The position numbers were made by a program, and so were the translations under genes. Positions 1 to 13,194 of a DNA stretch of 64,000 nt are shown piece by piece; within the stretch, counting starts at the first letter, position 1; every line of letters starts with the position of its first letter. This DNA is from Rotaria sordida (taxonomy: Eukaryota > Rotifera > Eurotatoria > Philodinida > Philodinidae). Under the pieces are notes generated by a model. It ran no database searches and was not told the origin of the DNA. It saw only the letters and a program-made list of their open reading frames with translations. The stretch covers positions 62,001-126,000 of the forward strand of contig CAJNOL010000021.1 of assembly GCA_905250125.1 (NCBI GenBank), read 5' to 3'.

Positions 1-757
1 CAACATCCTATTTTATTTTATAGAAAAATAAAAAAACAAATGAAAGAAAAAAAAATAAACAAACCATAACATGTTTAAACATTCCAGCTGCAGTTCGAAG
101 TGATTTATGTACATCAAGTGCATCCTTATCACTTGGGCTAATTTTTTTTTTTTTTTATGAAAATTTAAATTTAAATGACAAGATTTTATTTTGTATATTA
201 CTCACATACTACTTTTAGATGCAACATATGCAGCATGTTTTGTATACCACATGGCGACATTCATTGTCATACAACATATTTCAAATTGTGCATCTTGAAC
301 ATCTCTAAAAATAAAAATATTTAATTTGAAAAAAAATTTTTTTTTTTGTATTTATACGTTATAATATCGGTTTTTGTTAATGAATCACTCCAATAAAATT
401 TTGTTGTATAACGTAATTTCGAATCATCACTACTACCATCTGGTGATATTACAAAACCGGTTAACAAGGACATATATTGATCAAATGTATCTCGAATATT
501 TGAAGTTTCAAGCGTTGGATTACATAATAATTGTAAAAGTTCAAGACGTAATTGACGAAGTTGACTTCAAAGAAAAACAAAAAAAAAAAAACAAAAAGGA
601 AAACAAATTATTTTCAATTCAATATAATAAATTTATTTTTATTTTACTTGCATATTTGCATAGCATCTGTACTTGATGGTGATGTTCGATGATCAAACGA
701 CACGATAGCCGTTGATTTTAAAGGATTTCGATGAAACCAATGATTAATTGTAAACAT
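1..757 (-). CDS. BROX: BROX homologue, BRO1-domain protein (5' part, truncated by window edge)
   Basis: BROX is a BRO1-domain protein that binds ESCRT-III (CHMP4) and acts at membranes, including nuclear envelope repair. Exons on the minus strand: 757-648, 564-358, 304-206, 137-71, and the first bases of a fifth at 7-1; phases close at each joint. The N-terminus carries HWFHRNPLK, almost identical to vertebrate BROX, followed by ICNQLRQLR, SKLRYTTKFYWSDSL, NVAMWYTKHA and VHKSLRTAAGMFKH, all in family order. About 161 residues are visible of a protein usually near 410, so the rest lies left of base 1. The third donor must be the GTGAGT at 205-200 for the frame to close. The ATG at 757 sits directly behind a TTTTCAG acceptor, so a 5'UTR intron or a trans-splice site precedes it. 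The exon 4 donor (GTTATG at 70) is the least certain boundary. Confidence 0.93.
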
Positions 758-2301
758 CTGAAAATAATAACTTGTTGTTTTTTTAATAAATACAAATACA
801 AAAAAAGTAATGAGTAATTCATCTTTCGTTTTTTGCATATGTAACTGAACTATAAATACACATATTTTGTTTGAAGAAGATATGAAGAAAAAAATAACAA
901 AAGAAAAAAAACGATGAGAAATTTTCTATGACATGCCAAATAACTCCTAGGTCATGAGTCATGATGTTTAGATCCGTGCAGTACCATAAGAATTTGAAAC
1001 TACCAATGAGAAAAAAGAATTAAAATCTTTTTTTGATTATTGATCATCAAGTATTCTCTATGAGAAATGAGTTTACTCGATTACAATAACTACCTACTAT
1101 TCAGTTAATCGACATGCAGTTTAAAGATTTTTGACATGAGAATGAAATTGATTAGAGATTTCTACAATGTCCAATGGTCAAAATAAACAAATAGATTTAT
1201 TGATATTTAATTAACTTTGTTATTGATAAAGGGAGTTTCGAATTTTCTATTCTATTTTTGTCAGATGTTAGCTTTTGAAAAAACAAACAAAATCTGTAAC
1301 CCTTTACTCTCTCGTGGCCACTCAAATGACCATTTTGTGAAGCGATTACAGGAAATTAAAAAGTTTTGAAAATATGTCTTGTAGTCAACTCCATAGAGTA
1401 TCAATTGATAAGAAAATATTTTGTTTTATGCTGTTCCATCTTCGAAAAAGATGAATTGAAAAATCAATAAATTTGAAAAAATCACAAAAAGTTGAATTTT
1501 TTTGAATAAAATATTTTTCTATAAACAAACAAAATATATTATGGAAATGTATTGTGTAATATAGAAGAATGACAATGTCTATTACTAGTATCAATACCAT
1601 TCGAAAGTTTCACAAAAGCTAGATAGAAAAGAAATAATAAAATACAGGATGATTACTACTAATGTTTCAGAAAATCAAACCTTTCGATTTTCAGCTTCCT
1701 GAACCTGGACATAAAATTCGCCCTTATCACACAAAATAGTAGAGCAAATCATTCTCTATAAAATGAGACATACCGTTTTTTCTCTCAATGATTATTAGAG
1801 TAACCAAACGAGAGTGTACCTGGTTGGTCTGTCCATAGTATCGATATATCGAAGACATCAATATTCTATTCCAATGGTTATTTCATCAATAGCTTCTTTA
1901 TAGTCGCTATGGGAGGTAAAAGGATTAATGATCATCTTATTTCTTTTAGAAAACGTTGAGGTGATTAAATGTTTTTCAAGAAATGATGATATATTGCAAA
2001 TTACAATGTTTTTATGTAGTTTTTGTATAAGTTTTGATAGAAATAAGAAAGAAGCCAGTGGTTTTCTTGATTTATAAAGCACAATAGAAAATGTTGATTT
2101 GTTCTATAATTGATTGATTAAATTTTAAGACAGTGTACAATCTATTTTCAAGTAGAAAAAATCAAAATATAAATCATCTTAAAACCATCTAAAAAAGATA
2201 TATAGATAATAATACTTTATTAGATTGTTATGAACGTATCTTTAATTAATAGAGAAAACAAGAAAAAAAAACCAGGAGCATGATTTATATTCTTCTCATA
2301 T
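758..2301. other. Intergenic: 5' side of BROX and 3' side of the amylase
   Basis: About 1.5 kb of AT-rich sequence. Short open frames exist (for example 1385-1600 and 1858-2082, minus) but show no family motif, no splice-compatible neighbours and low-complexity composition. A 5'UTR exon of BROX may lie just above 840. I see no other gene. Confidence 0.5.
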
Positions 2302-5273
2302 TTATCCACAATGTCCAATACCCAACGATGCTCCTGATACTGGTGTTAAATGCATCCATACACGCATTGCATTGATAACAGCTATATCACGATGTGTACG
2401 CGTATAGCCATTACCTGCATAAGCGCATGCCATTCGATCATATGCTTTTATATAAGGTACTGATTTACGACATGTTGTACATGTAACAGTACAAAGATCA
2501 CATGATGATTTTCCATCTGGAATACCAAGATCACCATGAGTATGATAATAAGATGAAAGAATAAATCGAATAGGCCAATCATCATTATTATTTTGTGCAC
2601 CATTTGGATTTGTAAAAAGACGAATTTCAAAATTACGATGTTCGGCAACAGGACAATTTTTAACAAGAACACAACCAGCATTAGCCATATCACGACTACT
2701 TGAACCTGGATTTTGTTGATCATGATCATCATTTTGAATGACTACACGATGACGTGATACGGTAGGATTATTGAATGGTTCTTTGGGATAGAGACCATCC
2801 CACATCTAATTTTAAATAAAAATTTATTTCAATGAAGAAATATCCAAGAAAAATTTACTTTAATTTTATCGACTTCAGAATTTGATCCAAGATCCTTCTT
2901 AAGAATATTTTCGAACATAGTTCCATACCATGATGGTCCCTGCCATATAACACCAGCTTCTCCACCTTTGACAAAAATTATAATTTACATATGATCAAAC
3001 TTAAAAATTAGGTTAGAAATTATATATTTCTTTTACCTGTGAGAACTTCAAGCCAAACAAAGAAATCATCTGGTAATGTTCCACCCATTTTTCGTTGAAC
3101 TTTTTTCATTATTGCAGAAATATCTTCAGGTGACATATGTTTAGCTGCATCAATACGAAAACCACTAGCACCCAAACTTAACATATCAACAATATAAGCT
3201 GCTTGACGTTCACGTACATAATCTCTTGATGTATCAAGATCAGTAAGACCAACAAGCCAACCATTATTCAAGATAAATAAATCAGACCATGAACCAAGTA
3301 CACGATCACAATGAAAATCTTCAGGACCAATAGCAGCACCAGGAAATTCATTGGATGGAGATTTGCCTGTATTTGGATTATATTGATAAGTATAAGCATG
3401 TGTATAGAACGGTGATTGTCGTTCAGGTGGTGCACTACTTGTTTTGTTACCCCATTTTACACAACCATTAGGATTTCGATGTTGATTCATATCATTACCA
3501 GCACCAGTGAAATGATTAAGTACTGCATCAATATAAACTCGTACACCATATCCACGACATGTATTAATTAAATCACGTAATTCTTCACGTGTACCCATTC
3601 GACCATCCAATTTATATGATACTGGTTGATACCTAATATAAGTAATATAAAAAACATTCTTTATACAATAAATCAAATAATTAAAAATCTACTTACATAA
3701 AATACCATGGATTCATTGCATCTTCAAATGGTTGTGTTGACATTAATTGTTCATGAACTGGAAATAGTTTTACACCTAAATAACCAGCTTTACCAAGAAA
3801 TTCACATTCTTCTTTTATGTCATTATGAGGCCATCCAAACATTTCAGCTACACCACCTTTTTGTCCATTACGATAATCACCTGATCGACTAGCAATTGGT
3901 CTCGCATTCCAAGCGAAATCAATATCTGGTAATTCTAATGTTGAACCATCGTTTCCTGTAACTACTGCTTGTAATATATTTGTATATGAACTTGTATAAC
4001 GTTTACATTTATTTGCTTGAGCAACACCATCAAAAAAATAAGTTAATTTTACTGTATCACTATAACGATGTTTTGTTTCAAGGCAAACATCAGCTGTACG
4101 ACGATCAGTATCTGTATAAATGATATCAGCATAACCAACAAGTGTATGATAATCTTGATATGATGGTCGATAATCGTTTGTACCAGGTTTTGGTGTTTGC
4201 CAACGTTTAGCATCTGCACCTGGATTTGCATTAGATTGAGAACCACTCTGACAACTATCTTCTCGAAATATTTCACAACCAGCCAATTCATTGGGACAAT
4301 CTTGTGAACATGTTTGATAATTTTCATTAGATTGACATGTTCCATCACCACATACTGGACATTTTCCACAATCACTTGAACATGATTCACATGTTTCAGC
4401 ATCTTCACATTTACCATCACCACAAACAGCTGGAGGACATTCACCACAATCAATTAAACATGTTCGACACGTTTCACCTAATTCACATTGTTCATTACCA
4501 CAAACAGTTGTCACAGGACGATTTGATAATTGTTTTGAAATAGGATCAAATATGAGTTCAATTGCACCAGCTGCATTTGTAGAAAATTTACAATTACCAC
4601 CATTTCCACAGCCAAGACTATTTGACCATGCATTATCAAAAGTAACTTTCCATTCATAGGCTTTATTTGGTGTTAAACCAGAAAGTGTAAGTATATAAAG
4701 ACAAGATGTTGCGTCAAATGTCATCAAACTATGTGCTTCTGTTGCGAGCCAAGGAGCTGTACTACCTAATTCTGTTTGATAATTACCCGATGCTCGAACT
4801 ATTCGATTTTGATATGGATTCGAACATGTGGCTGTAGGTGTGGGTGTTGGTGCAGAAGTTGAACCACCAGGTGCTGTAGTCTCATCATTAAAAGGACTTG
4901 TCGTTAATTTTCTATTGAATGGATCATAGATAAGAAGAACAATACCAGAAGAACCACTATTAAAAACGCAATTAGCACCATTATTACATCCTATATCGCC
5001 ACCCCAATTTCCATTAAAAGCAACTTTCCATTCGAAGTTTGCATTCATTGGTAATCCTCGAACAATTTTTTCATATTGACAAGTTGCTTGATTGAATGTC
5101 ATTTGACCTTTTCTTTCTCCTGGTGACCAATTAACACCTTGATCACTACTGGCTGAAAGAAAACTTCCAGCAGCAATAACTAATACGCCTTCATGCGGAT
5201 CTTTACTGCATGCATGGACAATATTATTAAGAGAGAAACAGACGATGATTAATAAGGTGCTTAATAACAGCAT
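2302..5273 (-). CDS. Secreted alpha-amylase (GH13) with duplicated N-terminal module and Cys-rich repeats
   Basis: Endo-acting starch hydrolase, predicted secreted. Exons: 5273-3697, 3632-3037, 2965-2859, 2805-2302, giving 927 aa with all phases closing. I start at the ATG at 5273; an upstream TTG is not a plausible eukaryotic start. A signal peptide (MLLLSTLLIIVCF) leads into two similar modules of about 105 residues (about 25-130 and 150-255), each with WKV.F...W...GC.NG.NC.F and ending in a DP...L strand, probably carbohydrate binding. A Thr/Pro linker separates them. Three Cys-rich repeats of the form CG(D/N)..C...E.C..C..DC follow (about 256-325). The catalytic barrel shows the four GH13 regions: DAVLNH, GFRIDAAKH (nucleophile Asp), FVWLEVLTG (acid Glu) and QNDDHD. 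The modular N-terminus is unlike ordinary animal amylases, so horizontal acquisition is possible but unproven; the introns show it is fully eukaryotic now. Confidence 0.93.
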
Positions 5274-8200
5274 TAGTATAGTGAATTGCAATGATTTGAA
5301 CTAAATACAGAAAAAATATATAGGAATGAAACAGGTGGGGTATTAATCAACAAAGAAAAAAAATCAATTGCAAGGTGGTAGAAGTACATCATGCTATTTT
5401 CGTAACTATTTTGTATGATAAAAGGATGCAGATGTAGGCGTGTTACGAACAGAAAACAATATTCTTCTATATAGTTTGGACTGACTTTATTGATCCTATG
5501 AAATGAAAAAGATAAAATTGGTTTTAAATTATCACGTGAAACCCTAGATGTTCTCTTTATAAAGCTTCTTTAACAATTTAATTACCATCACAAAACTTAT
5601 AAATATACCACTTCTGTTTAATCGATTCTATTGCCTATTCGATACTTTGTTATAATATGTTTTTGAAAAGAAAATGTCTTAATCAAAAATAAATATTAAT
5701 GAAAAATGATTTGTTTATTTCAAGAGAAACTTTTTCGTTAGCAGGAGAAAAAATATTAAGTTATCTCTCAAGCAAGTAATAGTATTGTACATGTCTGAGC
5801 ATTTATTATCTATGAAATATAAAAACTGACATTAAGGAGTAATATTTCTCATCGAAATTATTATCTTTTTCTGCACAGATAAATTTGATTAGTTTCGGTA
5901 TGTGTATTTTTGATAAATGTAATTTTCGTAGTTATTTGTTTTTGAATATTTACCATTTAATATATAATTGATAGCAGATGTCTTATGACCTGCTTTTTGT
6001 GTTGTTGTTGTTAATCTTATTCTTTCCATAATTTTATATTAATAATATGTATTTCCAATGATGGCGGTTGATGATTTTCTTTAAAAAAGGTTGACTTGTT
6101 CTTTTTCGTTTCAAGACTCTGAACCTTTACATATCTGCTCGAAAGTGAAGAAAATATTGATTCAGCTGTTATGGATATTTTGAATAAAAGAAAAAGAAAC
6201 AGTCTTAGCGGATTCACGTAACCTTGATTTAATAACTTGAATACAACAAATTGAAATAAAAGATTAACTATAGGTGATATCATATAACATTTGTCCCAGC
6301 TTTAACCTCCCACATTAGTAGTACTATCTTGAAAAAAACATGATTACACAATCATAAAAATATGAATTGCGAAGCTAAAAAACGTGCATGCAGACAGACA
6401 AAAACGTTGTAACAAAACTAACGTTTCTGTAAAAATAAACATATCGATCTCTGTCAAATTTATTTCATCTCTTTATACAATATAATCAATCAGTATAATT
6501 CAAATCATCTTTCGAAAAAAAAATCTATGGATGTTAGTCATTTCTCAATCATTTTACACGACATAGACAAGATTTCTTCACTATTAGAAAACGATGGTGG
6601 TCTGAAACAGTCAATATTTGGAAAGATGGAGCAATTCTTTTGTAAATGGACGATATCTTTCCTTTCATAGAATGCACAAATTTTTCAGCTCTGGTGAACA
6701 TACTAGCGGTTTCCAAAGTTCTCTCCAGCGGATATTGCTCGAACGACTCGAATTACTTAAGGCCTTCTCCTCACTCAAAAATCGCTCTCAGCCCAGGTAC
6801 GTTCAAATAGGCTGAAATTTGGAGCATAGGTTGGGGCTGAAGTGGGAAGGATGTGGTAAGATTTTCAGCTCGATACTCTGCTGTTTGACAGAGATATGAA
6901 CCAAATAAGGGTCAAAAATAGCTCATTTTGCTTCCAAGATTTCTCAGCCCAGGCTCTGTCAATATGTTTAAATTCTTTTTTTGTTTGAAAGATCATCTCA
7001 GGATGCAGGGCATCTCAGAGTTCTTTTTTTTTAATTCTTACTTTTGTTAGCGAGAAAAGGGGATCACAAGTTCAATGACTGATAAAACGCGCCAAAAATG
7101 GGTGTCTATGTCTGTATACATAATAAAAAACCAAGCTTAATTTAAAAAAGGACTATGTGGTGCTCTACACCTCGACGCACTCTTTTAAACGAAAAAAATT
7201 AAATATATTGACATAGTCTGGACCGAGAAATCTTGGAAGCAAAATCGAAAAATCATAAACCGAGAAAAAACGAAAAACATTTTTGGAACTGAAATTTTTA
7301 AAGATTTTTGTACTTTTAGACGTTTTTTTGGCATATTTGAAGAGAATAACCACCAACTGTCATATATCTTTGTAAAGTATATATAAACAGACTTCTTCTT
7401 CATGGATTGTTGAGTATCATTACATAATCAGTTCTATCTTCTACGACATAATCACATTGGACTTGATCCAAATCATTGCACTACGATCAATTGTATATTG
7501 CCTTGATCTTTTTTTTTTTATAAATTATATGCATAATAAACATTGCATGATGTTTAGATGACTAAAGCATTACTCATGGTTTGTAAAAATGGACATGATA
7601 GGAAGAAAGAGTAAACGAATGAGCGAGCTGGAGACAGAGAGGGCATACAAAAATAACGCCATAGATGACAGATTGAGATAATCCATCTTGTTTGTATTGA
7701 ATCATACGGTTTTCCATATTTCTCTTTCTCTTATTCTCCTTCGTTCTTTGTTTGATCTCAATTGAGGTCTAGCCGTACTCAAAGCATACATAATGGTTTC
7801 TATAACGATTAATAAAACTTGTTGAAACGTCTCTGGTTTCCATTAAAGTACTTATTTTCTATGCAAAACCCTCAAAATCCATTTTTTTCCAGGAAAAATC
7901 ACGTTCTCCACGCAGCCGACCACAGAAATCATCAAAATTTTAGCAAAAAAAGGGAGTGTTCGATAAAAAAAACATATCATATCTGAAAGATCTGAAGACG
8001 ATCTATCTTCCCATGCATTTATCTAAATTTTGAAAATTCTGACGAAAATTGACTTTTTTGAGTGGAGGGAAAGACCTTAAAGTCATTAAGTACTCGCACA
8101 TGTATCTTTCCTTTTTGGATGACATATTATGTAACGTTTAATATTTTTCGATTTGAACCAGTAGCTTCCAGACCGTACTCTTAGGAATTGGTTTTTCGAT

Positions 8201-10913
8201 TTTAAAAATCCTAGTACTCCTTTTATCATAAAATGAAAGGATGAGGATAAGAATGAAGATGGAAACGGGACCGAGAATGAAAGATTTAGTTGAGGATGAA
8301 GATTAACTCGTCTGAACTATAAAAATCTTCTGGTATCCTTGGAAGATTTTATATACTATTAAAAGATAAATCTAATAAATCTCAATAGCTCCTTGTGTTT
8401 AATTTTATTTGTGAGAATTTGAAATCATCCTAAATTTTAATTGCTCTTGTAAGACATACATTCAAATACTAACGAAGGAAACTTGTGGAACAATTAATTG
8501 ATAATAAAACTATCAATTATAGGAAAATGTATTAAGATTTTAAGAGTTTCTTTATAAATGAATATATCAAATCCACATATTATAATGATCAATGCATTGT
8601 CTATGTAAGAAGATTTCATGATACTTATTTCATTAGTTGTAAATACGAACAATGAATCATAAAATTCATTTGTTTCAATTTTGAGTAAACCGATGAAGAC
8701 CATCGAAAGTATTACATTCTATCATATTATGAATTATCCTTTGTTGTTGTGTTCAAGAGAAACATTTATTACATCAGTTTTTACAACTAATCTCAAACAA
8801 TATGTTGCTTCAATTCTATAAGAAAACAACACTGCACATATTGTTTGCAGAGTCGAGACATTCACGAAAAATAGTATAACAACACTCTTTTCTTTGATTT
8901 ATTTTGAGTTAGTCAAAAATAAATATTATGAAGAATAAAATGAAAAAAAAATACATACGTATATTCATGTTGTTTATTTCTTGTAGATATTTATTCAAAT
9001 AAAGTTGTTTGATACTAAGGAGCAATATAGCGTTGTTAAACAAGGATCTGAAAAGCCAGTATTTTGAACATTTGGAATGGAGACATACATATTCATGATG
9101 TGAAACTAAATCAATCGAAAATACATTAGAATGGTAAAAGCTTTTTTTTATTCTGCAAGTTATTTCAATTGTGATGTACGGCATAATAATGATGCTTATG
9201 GTGTTAGTATGTTTATTTGTAGAAAATGTAATTTTAAAACTTCATTTCAATATGATGAAGCAGTAGAAAATATTATTATGAAGTTTCAAACTGGAATTCT
9301 ACTAATATTATCAGTGAATGGACAGAGAAAAATCTCAAAGCTAATAAATGAATTGAATAAAAATGATTTTCGATTTTTAAATGTATATTACATTATGACG
9401 CAATATTCTTTTATTCGGACATAGAGTGAAAAGTATACACTCTGCAAGTTGAACAATTCCTAAGAGATCGATGAATGTTGAAATATACTGAGTTTAATGT
9501 GATAACAAGCTACTATAGAATAACAATACGAGCTCTGTCGCTTTCGAAAATAAAAGTGAACTTCGTAGGTTATTCTATATAAAAGAAAAATAAACAGATC
9601 TTAAAAGAATTCGATTAAATCAATTTCGCTTTCGTATGTACTTAAAATTGACAAGTTTTTATTTCTAAGAAGTAATATATGATTAAAAAAAGAGAACTTT
9701 TAAGTTAAATTTTTTCGAAAAAATATCTGCTATCTTCATTGCATTATATTGAATACCTTTTCTAAATTATCACCTTGTTATGTCAGGAGATGTCTCTCCT
9801 GACATAAGGAAGCTCCATGTATTCTCTTGTGACGTTATCACTGTACATCAATGGTATTTCTACTCTTCTTTCTCAATGGTACTTTCATCATGGATAAAGA
9901 AAGATAAAAGAATGGAATAAGAGACAGAGAGAATCACATTCTTTGCTGCTTTTTGTTTTTTGATTCATTCACTTGTTTTGTTTTTTAAAGAAAGGGTGAG
10001 AATTATAAAATAAAAGGAGTAAAGGCCTAACACACCTATAGTCATTAATGTTAAATCTACATATAAATATGAAATATTATTTATCATCGATACTCTATCA
10101 ATATTTGTTGTAATTCAAATCGAATAAGAAATTTCATTTGATTCAGAATAGTATAAAATACAAGATTGACAGATTGACATTAAATTCTAATGAAACTAAA
10201 ACTTTGACATTATCACAAATAATAAATCAATGTTTCACTTGAAACCAGAATGATGTTCTATATGAATTAATTATTGAATTAATATCATAAGTAGTTTGTT
10301 TGGATTTCATATTGACAGAAAAGAAAAGGTCATCATTTTATTCCAATAATTGTTGTTTACTTTGAACCATTACAGAAAGAATCATTATGTGAACATGTTC
10401 ATTCAGTTATTTGTTAACAGACAAATAATGAAGTACATGGAAATCATGCTTCAAATATATTCATCAGCATATAGTTTTGTTCAATTGGTAGCGATTTTCA
10501 AGGATCATGAGCATTTAGAAGGTACTATAATGGCTTATTCTTTATTTTTTATGTGGAAGTTACTGAATATTGATTAAAAGTGTTAACAATAGTATTGAAG
10601 TGTTTTCATACACAACGAAAGAATAAACACAAATCTTGATTTATCAATATTCTCAATAATTTTTTATAGAAGTTCGACGAATAGTACTTGTAGAGATGAC
10701 ATTAGATATTGTTGTTTATTGTTAAATTTTCAGAAAATATTTCACAAATTTTCTTCTTTGATAAAGAACAAATAAATACTGTAAATTTTATTCTTGCTCT
10801 AAGAGTAATATTCTACGCTTCAGTTTTTATCAAAATGAATTGAACGAGATGATCTTTTGAAAAAAGAAAACATTATTCGACACGTTAACAAGTTTTCAAT
10901 AATTTAATTATTT
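5274..10913. other. Gene-poor intergenic block
   Basis: About 5.6 kb without a gene I can support. Short open frames occur at 6017-6283 (minus), 7165-7403 (minus), 8494-8703 (minus) and 8909-9184 (minus). One at 9131-9424 (plus, 97 codons, real ATG, with CRKC) has moderately coding-like composition but no recognisable family. The segment 6600-7000 is richer in G+C and looks like old repeat sequence, with the phrase CTCAGCCCAGG occurring twice. A perfect 13-bp hairpin lies at 9778-9807. Confidence 0.45.
9778..9807. repeat. Perfect inverted repeat: 13-bp arms, 4-nt loop
   Basis: TTATGTCAGGAGA at 9778-9790 is the exact reverse complement of TCTCCTGACATAA at 9795-9807, with TGTC as loop. It lies in intergenic DNA with no gene within 1 kb. 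It could be a transposon remnant, a small hairpin RNA or chance; the arms are long for chance. Confidence 0.6.
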
Positions 10914-13194
10914 TTATTTACCAAACCAAAAGCTAGCATACATCCTATTGTTATAATATATAAAATCTCTTCCTTTCATTCTTAGTTCTTCAGTTATATT
11001 ATCGAATTTTGAATACCAATACATATTTGAATGAAATGTGATGCTTGAGAAATTTTCAAATTGATTAAGAATTAATTGCATTTCATCAGCATCCTGTATG
11101 TAAACTGTAAGATGTTTTACTTGATTAGATAACATTGAACAAATTGTTTGTAAATATTCGATTAAATAAGCAGGTCGTGAAGAACGTAATTTAATTGATT
11201 GAACATTGTATGCTTCATTTAATAAATTATTAATAATTTTTATAATATTCTGAAATGATTGTTGATTTAAGTCTAAAGTCAATGAAAGTGTATAAAGTTG
11301 CGAAAAATCGATAAGTTTCAATAGATAATCAATAAAATCATTCGAAAATTCATTAGTAATCAAGAGTGTTAGTTTATTTACTCTTGAAAATAAGGTATGA
11401 TTTGATAGTAAATTCTAAATAAAAGAAAAATAAAAAGAATTTCTATATTTATGTAATGAACATCAGCCTTAAAAAAAAACAAGAGAATTCTATTCGAAAT
11501 AGAAGAGATTTCTTAGAATACACCAATTTATGCTATCTGACCTGAACATAGGATAGGACAGTCCTGCAGGATAGAATGAAACCATAATTTATGTCTTATT
11601 CCACCACCTGCCAGGACAGAGTAGGGCATCAGAACAGGACAGAAAAAGTTGTCCTTTTGCTCAGCTCTGATTGTTACTACTAATCACAGAGAAATTGTTT
11701 TATTCTATCTTTTTTGGCACATATTTCACTATCCTTTTACAGAATCTGCCAGAAATGCAATAAGGAAGTAGTTCATATATTATAATAAGACTTAATTGAT
11801 TTACGATCTGTGATTATATATCAACATCTGGCACGTTCTGTGAAGTGTTATAAATTTCTATCTCTGTACTTCAACATTTCTGTTAGATCATATTTCACAA
11901 AAATTTTTCTGTCTCAAAAAATTATTCAAACAATGGAAAATATTTGAGAAATACATAGCAAATCTGCAGACTCGATCTGACTAAGACTCACGAATTTAGA
12001 ATAAGACTAGAAACAAAAAGAAAATCATACATTATCACGAATAATAGCCGCTGATTGAATTATATCCAGACTTAATGAACGTACATTATCCATTATATAT
12101 GGTACATCATTTGTTAAATTTGAAGAAGAAATTTTATTTGTTGTACATTCGTATGAAATATTTGATTTACATATTGGTATTGAATATAGTTCTAATTTAT
12201 GTGTATTTTTATAATAATTACATGCGACATACCATTGTTTTTCTAGCCAGAATGATGTTCGAAATGGAGCAATGATGGATTCAATATCACATTTAGTTTC
12301 TTTATAATCTATTCGTTTGTTGAAGAAAAACTCAAATAATTTAAGTTGATTTAAATTCTTTTGAAAGAATTCTGCCCACCAACGACCACTCCAAGAAAGT
12401 TCAGGCATCGTTGGCCATGCTATCAGTTTAAAATGAATTAATGATGGTGTGCATAACAAAATTGATATAATCATATTCATACATAAAGAATACCCTTCAA
12501 CTGTCAATGATTTTAATTTTGATTTTATTTGCATAGTAGTAGCTAAATTTTCATCGATGTTAGGCGTAGAAATACTACTTACCATTAATGTTTCTAAGTG
12601 AGGAAAATGAAGAAGAATGTCAAATATTGATTTGTTCAGAATACACTCAGTAAGTTTCATATGTTGTATTGGATATTGCATGTTATCAATTGTTAAACGA
12701 CTGACAGATAATTCAAACTTTCGAAGATTACGGAGTTTTTCTAGATTTGTCGAGAGAAAATCATCTGTTGTAGTGATTGGTCTCGGCATATTTCGATAAT
12801 CAATAGAAAGTGAAACAAGTGAACACGTACTGATATGTTGTAAATATACAATTGAATCTGATTCACTAACTTGAATAAGAGTTAAAGAACGAAGTCGAGT
12901 AAATAGAGATATATTAAACAATGAAAGAAATAATTTAATTTGACCAGATGTTTTATGTCCATCAGATAAAACAAGAGAAATAACATTTTCAGGTTGAATA
13001 AAATGACGTATGAAACAAAATTTTGGTTTTGTAATTAAACGAAAATCGAGTTGATATTGATTGTAAGTATTAACAATTGTATAAAAATGTTTACAAACAT
13101 TTCGAAAAGAAAAAAATACAGTTTCTGTATCAATATAATCAATAATTCGATGTAAAAGTTCGGTAGGTAAGACGTGTAAAGATGACGTAGACAT
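10914..13194 (-). CDS. F-box protein with LRR-like C-terminal region
   Basis: Predicted substrate-recognition subunit of an SCF ubiquitin ligase. Two exons: 13194-12031 and 11414-10914; both junction ends are phase 0, giving 554 aa. I use the ATG at 13194 (MSTSSLHVLP); the frame upstream opens only from a TTG. Residues about 6-50 form an F-box (LPTELLHRIIDYID..., then VCKHFY), which binds SKP1. The rest is a long run of irregular leucine/isoleucine-rich repeats (for example LRSLTLIQV, LRKFELSV, LKSLTVEGY, LYTLSLTLDL) as in F-box/LRR proteins, without the strict repeat spacing of animal FBXL proteins. This architecture is abundant in bdelloid rotifer gene sets. The 616-nt intron carries repeat-derived sequence related to an intron of SF3B3 further right. 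The substrate is unknown. Confidence 0.85.
11700..11792 (-). repeat. Dispersed repeat, copy A (inside F-box gene intron)
   Basis: Read on the minus strand this stretch matches 32544-32640 on the plus strand over about 80 nt with few differences; shared blocks include GTCTTATTATAATA, GAACTACTTCCTTA and GTAAAAGGAT. Weaker similarity extends on both sides. Both copies are intronic. Probably a fragment of a mobile element; no terminal repeats or coding sequence are visible. Confidence 0.6.

Noticed and set aside
374..676. Plus-strand open frame of 100 codons at the left end
   Set aside because: It is the antisense shadow of BROX exons 1-2, whose minus-strand reading matches the family through several motifs.
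4049..4453. 134-codon minus-strand frame inside the amylase gene
   Set aside because: Alternative frame of the Cys-rich and catalytic exon; the real frame carries the GH13 motifs.
9131..9424. 97-codon plus-strand frame with ATG and a CRKC motif
   Set aside because: Composition is mildly coding-like but there is no family motif, no convincing splice partner and it lies in a gene desert. Kept only as a note.
10350..10577. 75-codon plus-strand frame
   Set aside because: Opens from TTG, no motif, and no compatible exon nearby.
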